Of a DNA stretch of 64,000 bases, positions 25,162 to 37,500 are shown piece by piece (the stretch's first letter is position 1; each line of letters begins with the position of its first letter). A program made the translations under genes and the position numbers. Origin of the DNA: Onchocerca lupi (taxonomy: Eukaryota > Nematoda > Chromadorea > Rhabditida > Onchocercidae); NCBI GenBank assembly GCA_028564675.1, contig JAOVVO010000214.1, positions 49,226-113,225 of the forward strand. The letters are read 5' to 3'. The notes beneath the pieces are model-generated. The model ran no database searches. It was given only the letters and a program-made list of their open reading frames with translations, and was not told the origin of the DNA.

Positions 25162-27354
25162 CTAATAGTTTTAAAATTTATAAATTCAGGAAAAAGAGCG
25201 ATAGTTGAGAGTTTGACAACGTAATTTATTGGAAAAAATCATCGAAAACTTTCGAAATGATTTGATAAATGATAATCTATGCATTATGGCAAACATAAAT
25301 CCTTAACTATATAATTAATTTTTTTTTCTAAATTTCAAAAATTCAACAAGAAATTTTAAATTTTACTGAAAAAATATCGTACGAATTTTATTTTGTAAGA
25401 TAAGGGGAATTTTTTTTAGTGAAATTTAAAATTTCTTATTGAATTCTTAAAATTTAAAATGGCCAATTATTCAATTAAAGGTTTATTCAGCCATTAAACT
25501 GGCATATAAAAATGAATTATTTTTGTCGAATTGTAAGCGGTGACAGATAGTTAGAATCTTTTGTCGTATATTTTCGATACTAAAACATTTAAAATAATTT
25601 AAAAAAAAATCGATTAAATTTGTTGTTTAAACTTTTTTATTTTTTAGAAAAATTAAAATAATAAAAATAAAACGTATCATCCAAATCTGATTGAGATATC
25701 AAAATAGGATTACTTTTACTGCTATTAGATATTATTGAAATTCTTATGAATTTTCGAAGTTTCTAAAAATAAGTTCGTTCTTTCTTTAATTCTCATGCCA
25801 TTTATCATTAAAAAAATTTCGATTTTTCAGTTGATCAAAACTTGTTTATCTTTATCAATAGTAAATAGTTGCTCAACATTTTAGATGATCATTGAATTTG
25901 CTCTAGTGAATCATAATTTTCTCAATTTTAAACAAATTAATCATTTATTTGCTTTTTTTGAATGCTCTTTATTTTTTGTTTACTTTTGTTTCTTTTGTTT
26001 TGTTTTTGTTTTGTTTCGTTCAATTATTTACTTTTTGCAAATTTACTATCAGTGATTATTTATTTATACTCTATCATCCGATAATCATATCTTGCTAAAA
26101 ATCAATTTCATTTAGTACGATGAATCTCATAATATATTCCATGCCTTCTTCCTTTCCTTCCTAGTATTTCAGATTACTTTGAAGTGAGATTTAATTTAAT
26201 CATCCAAAGAGTTTTGCCTTTCATCTATCTCATTTATTTCATAGCATCAAAAACCTCCTCTAATTTTTTAATCGATTTAATCATTTTTTTTTTACCATTA
26301 TATTCAACTTTTTATTTTTTTATTTTTTTTTTGAAAGAACTATGCCAATTGCTCATATTCGATTGTCATCCATAAAAAGCCTATTATTTTCAGGCCATTT
26401 CATTCCATTTATAAGCCAAGTTCGAATTTTAGCATCATAAATGAAATCTCATCATCTATCTTCCCTTCATTGTCATCATCCAATCTATCATCATTATCAT
26501 CTGTAAAATTCAAGTTATTCTGATTTGTGGCAATAAACCTAATTTAAAATTTGCCTTCAGCATTTAATCAATAATATATTCAATTTTTAAATCAAAATTA
26601 ACTTTTAGCCCTCTGTCCCATTCCCCGATCTTCCTCATAAGGCATCAATTTTAAGCGGAAGCAAAATGAGTTCATCAGAATTGCTTTTGCATCATTTCTA
26701 ATCCATGTTTTGCTCTCCCATTTTCCTTTCATTCATAATGTGACCTTTTAGTTAAATATAATCCTTCTATAATTTAAAATATCTGAATAGCTCATATCGA
26801 AATCATTATCAGAAATTATATTTCATATATTTCATTTCAAATTTAATCCCATTCTATTGACCATTCTTTCTTCAAAAAAATATAAAAATAAGAATAATCA
26901 TCAATTATAGTAAAATTAATTGAGATTCGACACATTTGCTAAACACCGGAAATAAATATCATTAATTGGAATTTGTTTTAAAATCGAATCTCTCATCTCT
27001 ACTACAATGGAATTATTGCAAATCTCATATTATGTTTAATTAAGTTTAAGAAATCTTTCCCGGAATAAATCAACGGGATATTTATGGATTTTAGCTCATC
27101 TCCTATAATTTGTAATTATCATTCAATTTCTTCGGTTTAGTTATCAGTTATCAATAGAATGATACATAAACATTATGCAATTCTCAATTATCATGCATAA
27201 ATGTCATGTAAATGTCATATGTAATTGTCAGGTTATGGTTATCATAAAAATAATCGTTATTTTTCTTCTGATAACTGATAAGTTTAATCTTATACATTTA
27301 TGGTCGGTAAAATCAAATAAACAACAATAATGATTATTGCAAATTTCATAAAAA

Positions 27355-27441
27355 TAAATCAATATTTTAATACTTAACAAAAATCAATCAATATTTTAGT
27401 ACTTAACAAAATCAATCAATATTTTAACACTTACCAAAATC
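27355..27441. repeat. three tandem copies of a 29-base unit
   Basis: Copies of AATCAATCAATATTTTAGTA followed by CTTAACAAA, nearly identical. Confidence 0.85.
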
Positions 27442-28147
27442 ATTCTATTGCCGTTTTCATTACAAAGGATTCTCAATAGTTGACATTCATTTCTCAATAG
27501 TTCATAAACAACATAAACATTTCGCAGCAGTTTTGATGAAATTGGAATCATTTCACTTGTAATAGTAATCAATTCTGTTCTATTTTATTCTATTATTCAA
27601 TTAACAATATTTCTATTTATTTTTCCAATTCCATTTATTTTTCCAAATAGATAAAAGAAAGGTAAGCCGATTTCAATGATTTAAAGTTAAATATTTCTCA
27701 ATCCTTGATACCAGCATATTTCCTTTAATCTATCAAGTTATTCAATAATAGATCTAAATTATTTGAGTTATTCTATATGAAATTTAGTATTTATATTTCA
27801 ATTTTTTGAACATTACTTAAAACGATAAAGCCAATAGAACATTTGTTGTCTTTTCAAGTAATTCTATTAGTGACACCCTCAACTAATGGATTTTTGACTG
27901 AATTGATTTAGCATACATTTCGTAAATATGTGTTTTCTATTTCTCTCTCACTTCAAATTTATATATTAGTATTTATATACTGAATATATGTATATCATAT
28001 ATATGTATTTATGCATTTAAATTAATTCAAACAAATGTAATATTATACTAATTATGGAAATGGATGTTTTTTAATTGATTTCATAAGCTTTCGTACAGAT
28101 GAAAAATGCTTTATGATAATCAGTGCTTTTTTATACTGGAAATTGAA

Positions 28148-28626
28148 ATCATAATTCTTTCAAATTATAGTATCACTATTTTAAATATTATTTCTTAACT
28201 TAACTATTCGGTTTGTTTCGCCAATTTCCGTCAGTGCTTCTTCATTTCGGGAATTAACCTTTCAAATTGCAATATTACAACTTTAAATATTATTCGATGA
28301 ATCAATCGATCAATTTTTATTTTCAGTATTTTTAGTTGTTTTAAATATTATTTATTACCTTAACTTAGTTTATTAAAACTTGAAAGCATTATTGCTAGAA
28401 AGCAATTTTAGTTAGCTAAAGTTTCTTCAAACTGGAATCATATTTCTTCAAAATTGTAATATTACTATTCGAAATATTATTTAGTGAATTAACTGCCTGA
28501 TTTATTTTATCATTTTCAATTAAATATTATTTTTTACATCGAAAATTCAGATCATATTTCTTTCAAATTATTATCTTATCACTTTAAATATCATTTATTG
28601 AATCAACTGTCCTATTTATTTCAGCA
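28148..28626. repeat. degenerate repeat array, about four copies
   Basis: Copies start near 28157, 28259, 28446 and 28561 with variants of TTTCAAATTGTAATATTACT, then TTTAAATATTATT and a block like GAATTAACTGTCCTATTTAT. Spacing is about 100-190 bases. Confidence 0.65.
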
Positions 28627-30661
28627 ATTAAATGATTTATACAGCTAAAATTATTAAATAAAAAAATATAAATTATTTTCAAATTTAAGCAAAAAGTTTG
28701 TCAAATTTAAATAAATGTTTTATTGGCTTATCAAATGTCCATAGTATTATCAATCTTCCCACAATTACCATAATTAAAATGAATTATAGTTCGATTCTGA
28801 ATTGAAAGTAAATTAAAAAAGCGAAAAAAGAAAAAATTGATCTCAATTTTATGTAAATTTTATTGCACTAATAGTATTTATTGTAATAAATGATGGTACA
28901 ACATAAATTAGAGTCTTTTCTCTAATTTAATCGGATGAAATAAATCACTGTCATGAATCATTATGTCAAAGTTGACCGGAGTGAAATTTTATTTTTTTTT
29001 TCTAAAAGTGTTTTTTTAAGTCTCAAGTCTTTTTTTTTTTAATTTACGAAAAAAATCTTAAGTTTTCAAATCTTTCTATGGTTCATCTTTACTAAATAAC
29101 TTTATTTGTGCACATCACCGATGAATGTTTGTCACTTCGACGAATTTAATAAATATTCTCAAGTGTACCGTGCAAATGATACTTTTTGATAAATTCGTAA
29201 ATTTTGATAAATTTGTAAATTTAAAAAAATTCAATGAAAAAGTTTTGTTTCTCAAAGGAGCAGAAATAAGAAGTAAATGAGAGTAAAAAGCGTAGAGAAT
29301 TAATGTAATTATTGTTAAGTTAAATTTCTATCTTTCAATTTAGAAAAATTCTTGAATAAACAATAGAATGAACAATGAATAATTGTTTTAAAAGAATAAT
29401 TAATATATTTGTTATGATTGCATCGAAAATGATTCATAAAATTATTTTATTTTAAGATAAGAAGAAAGCAGCTGTAAGCAAAAATATATTAAAAGTAAAA
29501 AAGGAAATAATTTCAAAAAAAAAAAAAAAAAAAAAAATGGAAATAATTCATTAAATTTTGAAACTTCAAAAAAAAACTTGTCATCAGATTAGATTTTAGT
29601 AAATATTGCAATATGCCTTTCAATAATCTTTCACAATGCATAAAATATTGCAATAAATTATTATTTGAAATTTGTTTTTAAAAATGTTTATCAATGAATA
29701 CAAATTTTCTCTCGAATGCGTATTTCTGAACTGTAAATTTTGCATTTATGAGAAAAAAATTTTTAGCATTTTCATCTTTCTCATCCTTCTTTTTCCCTTT
29801 CCCTAATAAAACTTTTTCACGAACAATAATATTTCCTATAAATAGTAAATTTTTAAGAATTTCAATCACAAAATTCCAAAATTTGTATTTCTATCATAAA
29901 TTTTATGGACAAGAAAATTAACGATAAATAGAAGAAATTGGCTGAAATCGAGCGAAATGTTTTCTTCTAAAAAACAGAAAATGACAAATTGCCTGCAATT
30001 ATTGTCATTTATTTTGGATAATTGTTACCGTTCAAAACGAATTATCCATGCAAGAATGAAATTTGAGCAAAACAAAAAAAAAAGAAAAAAAAAGAAAAGC
30101 AAATAAAAATTAGAAAAATCAGGGAATTGTAAGAAATTGTAAATGATGCAAATAAAAATATCATTGATAATTATTTTAAATATATCTATAAATAATTGAG
30201 TTATGATAATTATTTTAGATACATATAAACAATTGAGTTATTTATTTTTCATTTTCATTTGATTATTTTTTGTATCGTTTTCGTTGATCTTATCATATCA
30301 TTGATGCAAATTGCTTTATGTATTACGATTTTTGTAGATCAATGTATGACTATTGCGGGATTTTTTTCAACTCATTTTCAGAGGAACATTTTTTTCTTAA
30401 GAACTATATTAAAATAAATGGGTTATGATTTTTTCGTTTTAGATTTTATGATGCCATTAATTTTCATATAACTTACGGTTCTGACCTTGAGAAATTGGTC
30501 TAAAATTAAATACTTCGAAATATCCAAATTAAAATTATAAACGAAAAACAAGCAACAAACTTAAAACAAAACTGAAAATCAAAGAACGAAATAATCTGAA
30601 AAGAAAGTTTAATTTAATAAAAAAACGAGAAAATAAGAAAAAAGTTTTTTTTTGAACACTT

Positions 30662-30687
30662 CACACAAACACACACACACACACACA
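30662..30687. repeat. CA microsatellite
   Basis: About twelve CA dinucleotides with one interruption. Confidence 0.9.
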
Positions 30688-33600
30688 TGCGCACACTTTA
30701 TTCTAAATCTTTAATACTTTTGATTTTTATTTTTATTTTTTATTATTTTTTTTTCTTGTACAAAAAAATAACACACTTAAGTAATTTTAGTTTCGAGTAG
30801 GATTAAAAATTAGATAAAGAGAAAGAGGATGACAATAGAAGAGGCGAGATGAAGGTAATTAAAAAAATCTAAGTGCTTTGTGTAATATCAAAATTATCAC
30901 TTTATGCGAAATTATCAAATCATCATTTGATCTTTGTACTTTTCAGTGGATAAAATTGAATGCGTGAAAAATGTTTCTCTCTCAATGAAATTACTCTCGA
31001 GGGCATGTTTTAAGCAGAGAATTTGTTGTGAGCAAGTAAATAAGCCATTTGCTTATGCATAGCGATAAAATGAGATATTCGCGTGAGCTGACGAGCGAAT
31101 TTAAATTTATTTTTTTTCTCCTTCCTCTATCGATCAACTAAACAGAAGAAAGAAGACGAATCGTGATCATTGAAATTTTGTTCACAAAATTTGTATTTTC
31201 AGTAGTTCCAATGAATTTCCATCTTCAGATCAATTTTAATATTCTTTTTTTTCTGATCTGTAGATTCATCATAAAGAATTCTTCACAAGAATCAGTAAAA
31301 AAAAAATCGCTATGCATGATGAAATGAAATATATGTGTAAGATTTTTAGTTATTAAAAGAAAATTTTTTTTTTTTTTTTTTTTTGATCCTAAAAGTGAAA
31401 TTATTTGAATTATGTTTGAATATTTTTCAAATATACATAAATAATTTTATTATGAACCTGAGATTATCTTTAGTTTACTATTGAAAGATAATCTGAAATT
31501 CTTATTGTAAAATTTAATTTTCAATTTATGTCGAAAATATTTAACCAATTCCAATTTATCCATAGTTCATCATGTCACTACTTAAAGTAATTAATTTATT
31601 AGTATGATTAAACTCTGGCTTCAATCATTTATTGATAAGATCATCTTGCGGTTTACTATATAATTTGGCTCTTTTGGCTTGCTAGAAAATTATTGCCACT
31701 GTCTAGATATTTTTACCACTTATTTTCTTGACGAGGCCTTGATCCAAAAGATTTTATTCGAAACGATTGTAAAGTTTCCTAATTTCACAATCGATTCAAA
31801 CTAACAAAAAGAAAGAAAGAAAGAGAGAGAGAGTTCAATCAAAATTCATATCTTTGAAAAAAATTTTTAAAATAAATAAGCAATCAGCAGTTGTATGCCA
31901 ATCAAAAACTTATGACTGATAAAAAATAGCTGGAAACATTTCGTAATAATTTCATTTCATATAATTTAAATCCTTATTAATTGTTAATTTTCTGAACTAA
32001 ATTCTTATTTATTATCTCTCGTAATGAAGCAAATGTATTCAAAAAGTAAAATATGTTTTTAGTACAACGGTATTACGAATAAGATAAGATAAAGTGATAA
32101 TATGTTTTTTTTATATTTCGATTATCATTTGTTTTTATTATAATTGTAACAATCTAAATATCATTTATGAATTGTGAACAAAATTCCATCATCATGTGCA
32201 GTTTTTGCTTTGTTCATTAAAAAATAACAATATTCATCAATCTTCACGAATAAGGACATTTAAAGAATTCTAATTATTATTATTTCAAGCATACAATTCA
32301 TTAGTTTTATAGATGAAATTTGTTGAAGTATCAGTTTTGATTCAAATTTTTTACAAAACCAAGTGAAAAGAACAAAAAAAAAAAAAGAAGATGAAATTTG
32401 AATCTAAAAAGATTAAAAAAGAAGGGGAAAGAAACAATTTCTAATATAAATTAAATATTTTTCAAACTAATAATGAAATTAAATAATCTATTATGCATGC
32501 AAATGATAGAGGACATCTTACTCAATGAAATTAAAATTTAATTATTATCCAAACAATTGATAGAGAAGGAAAGACAGAAAATTTGTTTATTACCTATTTT
32601 TCTTTCATTCATTTTTTTTCTTTTCTTTCCATTTCTTTTTTCTTCCTGTTTTTTGATTGGTTTGTTAGTGAAAAGTTACTTTAATTATCGAGGAAAAAAA
32701 AAAAAGAAACTTCAAAATTATTTGCTGGTTTGATATCAACATGTTTTCTATGTTGAAAATTCAACAAATTGCATCTGAAATCAATAAAAAGTAAGAAAAT
32801 CTCGTTGAAAGACAGAAATTAATTTTATTGAAATCTTTCCATTCATTCATTCCTTCTTACTTTTAACTTTCATTCCTCTTTTTCATTTCTCAAACATCCA
32901 ATTTTTTTTTCCATTTTCTTAACAAATAATTTTTTCTTCCATTTTCAAATAATGCCTTTTAAAATCTTTTTTCTTTTTTTTTTTTTTTAAATATGAGTAT
33001 TCGATTAAATTTAGATTGTTCATTCTAAAACTTGAAACTGAGTTATCATTTTAATTTTATTGGAATCATAAAAATAGGAAAATAATATAGAGAAGGCAAA
33101 AAGTATGCATTATTTCCTCAATTTTTCTTAAAAATTTAAAATTTTCCATGAGTAAGTTTGATACAATAACAATAATTATGGAAGATTCATGAAGTCATGT
33201 GAGACCAGCGTACAAAAACCATCATATCGACTTAATAATGAAAATGGTGATGGAAACATTCACATTTAAGCAATATTAAAAAATTTATTTTGAAATAAGA
33301 GTTTTGAAATATTTAAACTTTGCAAGGGTAGCGTTTCAAGAATATTTAATAAGAAATAATGCAAGTTTTAGAAATAAATGTCAATTAAGCATTGAAAAGA
33401 TATTGAAATGTAGAGTTGAAATTTTTTTTTTTTAATCAGTGGAATTGAAATTTAATTATTAACAAAATTTAGAATGCTCGAAAGATTTTCAGAACTGGAT
33501 GAATGATTATACGACAAAGAATCGATCTATCGAAATTCTTTTTATTCTGATACAGTATGAAAAAACGAAAAAAAAAAAAAAACAGAAGGAAAATTGAAAA

Positions 33601-34391
33601 TCTCTAGTGTTTATAGGCTAATATTTTTGATGATATTAAAAAGTTCAGAATCATCCGAATTTAGAAATCATACATTAAAATTTCAGTTTACAATATTATT
33701 TCATGCATAAATTAACATGCTCTTATTTTTATTGCGTGATATATGCAATAACCGTCTTTTTTTTTTTGATAATTTTTTTTTTTTTTGGAAAATTAAGAAA
33801 AAATATCCGTCATTATTTTCTTTGATTCAGTGAATTCTTTATATTCCTCTTGGACATAATGCAACCTTTTTAATTATGGAAATTTCTTTGGGAGCAAGAA
33901 ATATTTGATGCTAAATGACTTTATTATAACATCCGTTAATTTTATTCTGATGCAAACTTTTTTCAAATTTTTACTTTCTTTTGCTTGAAATTGATCTTTT
34001 ACCGGTATCATTCATATCAATATTTACATACAACGATGTCATAGTTGTTAGTTTTGCAATTTATTTGACATTAAGCATTCCTTTCGGAAATTTCAGGTTT
34101 CAGTTAAATTTTAGATTTCATTTGATAATTTATAAGTTTCAAATAGATGTAGCTGTTCCATAAAATGTTAAGTAAAATTTAAAAAAATCTTGGGGATCTT
34201 AGGGAACACACCAATTTATTCCTGTTATTTACTAAATTATTATTATTTCATTGAATTCTTGCTATTTATTAAATTTTATTAAATTCGTATTATTTCATTC
34301 AAGCATACTGCAAAAAGAATGAATAAGTGAAGTCCCCAAGTTTCAGGGAATCCAGTATTCTAGCAAATTCGTATTAATCATTTATTGAGCT

Positions 34392-34425
34392 ATTCAATTC
34401 AATTCGATTCAATTCAATTCAATCC
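34392..34425. repeat. TTCAA pentanucleotide array
   Basis: Six copies of TTCAA, one with an A-to-G change. Confidence 0.85.
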
Positions 34426-34537
34426 ATCCATATGAGATATAATTATTAACATTTAATGCATTTGTTTGGTTGACAATTTCATCGAATAAATATTTTATTC
34501 AAAAATGATTTAATGAAATGTGTATATTTGTGAAACG

Positions 34538-37500
34538 ATGAATTATGCGAAATTCAAATATCATTCTATAAATCAATCATTCGATACAATTATTTTACTA
34601 TGGCAATTAGTTATAACAGCAATTTATTGCCATCCAAATATGGACGAAAAATTTGTCGCCGATATTGTACCGATGAATATTATTGTTATACCCAAAAATT
34701 GTAAGTGTTATTTTATTAGCAAATTAATTTTTTATTTCTAGGTGTTCAATTTCAATTTTTATATCATTTTTAATAATTTTTGATTTCAAATAGATCAAAT
34801 TTGTAAAATCATATGGATAAGATAAAATGATAGAGATATAATTTCAGAATTAGGAATAGTTCCACAGGTAAGCTACCAGTAATATTGTTATTACTAAGTC
34901 ATAGGATGAAATTTATTTATTTCATCTATTTTCTTAAAGCAAATGAGCAATATCAGAGCTTATCAAAGTGCTAAGATGTATTTCCAAGCAAATTTACAAT
35001 AAATATTTCCGGAAAATTTTCGGCAAGACGAAAAAATGTTATAAATTGACCGATTAAAATCATGATATCTATGCTCCGAATAACTAAAAATTTAGCCAGT
35101 AGAGTAATTATTAAGTGATTAAAGATATATATTGTGCAACCTTTCCTATTCATATCCGAAAAAGAATTTACTTCGAATAAATCAATGGCCATACAATCCG
35201 GTAATCCGACAATAATCAGGTTCATTCAAATATTATTATTCAAAAAAATTTTAGCAAAGCAAGTAAGCGATCAATTGAAGGAAAAAAATGATTCGGAAAT
35301 GGCTTTGGATGTATCTGAAATAACCGGATCAATTAAATACAGGAAATCATTAAATTTGACCATTTTTGGAAACGATAGTTTCGAAATTAAAAATCGTAAG
35401 TCTATCTTTTTATCATGTAAAAATGATAGTATTATCCTGAAGAGAATATAGATTAAATAAATAATGTTCAAATATGAATAATATAAAAATAAGATATAAA
35501 AGAAACTGTACAGTATACAGTATTTTTAAGGGATGCTATTATCGCTGTTTCTTTTTGACCGTGACAAAATTATAGGGGTGAATCCTGTTTTCAGTTCTCA
35601 CAGGTTTCTTCAATTTTGTTGTTTCACTTACTTGGAAACAAACCTCAAACTTGGGTAATTAAACCATATTATAACAAATTTGTTAATCAACGAACGCAAC
35701 AATTATATCAACAACAGTTATATTAGTCATGCAATTCCGATAATATCAAAGAGATAACTTCTATGCAGAGAGCGTAATCCGAAGAAAAAGAGATTCGATT
35801 ACGCAATAAAAAAAAATCAAATACCACGAACTGGACCATTCGGCTGAGCTTTTGGCTGCTCATTATTTGAAATGATTTTTGTACTCAGGACCCGCTTCTT
35901 CTTCGTGAATGGCGGATTCTGATATCATTTTCCGTCTACAAGAAAGCTTCTTTGTTTTCTCAGAAGTTCGCGCCTTTTTTAGCGCATGAGGATAGGGCTG
36001 TGCATGATGAAAGAGAGCTCTTTTTTTGAAGCTCATTGACTGAACAGGCAGAAAAATGATTTCACAATCAACTACAGCAAATATGCAATGTCAAATTTTA
36101 AACAAAGAAATCAATGATTCTCTTCTTTGCGATTTCAGCGAAAACTGTATAAATGAATAAGCTATTGTCATTGGTACTAGTAATTGTAATTAAAGTCATT
36201 AACTTTGAATTTCGATTTGGATGATTAATATGTATTCTACATGACTTGCAGGGCAGTATTATGGAAATGGTAAAATCAAAATAAATTACATAAAGATAAG
36301 ATAAATGAGAAATATATGAAATTTAGCTTGAAGTAGAAGTAGAACTAGCTCTCTCCCTCTTCGCTCTCTCTCTCTCTTTCTCTTTATCTTCCCCTTTCTC
36401 TCTTATCCTTTCCTCTGAACGAATTCAATATTTTTTTACTCCAAAGTGAAAACCACTGAAATATCCAAGATTAAAGCTTTTTCTTCCAAATTTTGATAAA
36501 ACTTAAAATAATCTGTTTAACTCCATAAATAAAGAATTTATACAGGACCAGACTAGACTTAAGCTAAATTAAAATTAAGTTCAATGCTGCTGAAATTCGA
36601 AAGAAATTTTGTTTGAAAAAGATTCTCATCACTTTTTTTTGTTTTTCTATGTACAAAATATTGCTCATTTTTCAATTTCTTCTTCAAATTTGGACTCCAG
36701 TGGCAAATAAAAGTGGCTAATATTAGAAGAAAAATGAATACAATAAATGAGTAAAATGCAGGATTAAATTCAAGAGACGAACAAAATGAGAGGCATAAAA
36801 TTACAAGGAATGAATATTGATTTGAAAACTTTTAACTCGATTTAAGTTTAACATTTGAATTTTTTCTTTAATGACAAGTCAATTATAAATATAAATAATG
36901 ATTATATCTTCGAACGTATTGCTTTAATCTGAGTGGCTTGATGATTGATTTGCACAGTCTTACTTTAATTTTAATTTTAATTGATTTTGATTTTCCGATT
37001 TTTTGGTTTCACTTGACTTTTAATAATTTTAATTATCGTAAATTTTAGCAGAAGATTTAATTGCATTATACGGTTCTCGACGTATCACACATCGTGTAGG
37101 TGATGTACCAACTACTGTATTAATTGCTATTAGCGGTATTGCTATTACAATTGCATTTGGCATTGGTATAAATTGCAATTTATATTTTCAATGAAAACTT
37201 TTCAGTCATTAAAAATCAATTAGCTAATTATTTGAATTAAATTTAGTTAAATTCTTTGTCAATTTGTCAATAGCTTTTTCGATGATTCATATTTAAAAAT
37301 GATTCATATCTTTATTTCTGAAAAACAAAAAGAAAAGAAAAAAAATTCAATTGATTTTATAAAAATGAAAGTTTCGTATTTTCAAAATTTTTCTTTGAAT
37401 TAAAAAATTATCAGCAATGGCTTCAATTCTATATCGTCATCGAAGAAAACTTTGCACATCATCAAAATTATATCGTCAACAGAAAAGTTCATTTTTTGCA

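Larger units (their letters stand above)
18326..34537. other. gene-poor intergenic stretch of about 16 kb
   Basis: No confident gene is seen. It contains many A and T homopolymers, GA/CT runs near 21523 and 22000, a CA repeat (30662-30687), tandem repeats (27355-27441; 28148-28626), a TTCAA pentanucleotide array (34392-34425), a 9-base hairpin (23383-23406) and one short coding-like frame near 25093. Long open frames in this stretch are low in complexity and have no family resemblance. Confidence 0.5.
35396..37048. other. intron 2 of the membrane protein gene, hosting minus-strand elements
   Basis: Its left part (about 35490-36040) is visibly less AT-rich than its surroundings and contains the SL1-type RNA candidate and a small open frame, both on the minus strand, plus several hairpins. 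The right part is ordinary AT-rich intron with a CT-rich run (36348-36412) and a 27-base dispersed repeat (36919-36945). Confidence 0.55.

Noticed and set aside
34995..35254. A long plus-strand frame with two in-frame TGA codons, suggesting TGA read as Trp (mitochondrial insert) or selenocysteine
   Set aside because: The stretch is explained as intron: the acceptor ATTTTAG at 35254 gives an exon in the right phase, and no mitochondrial protein motif or SECIS-like element is visible.
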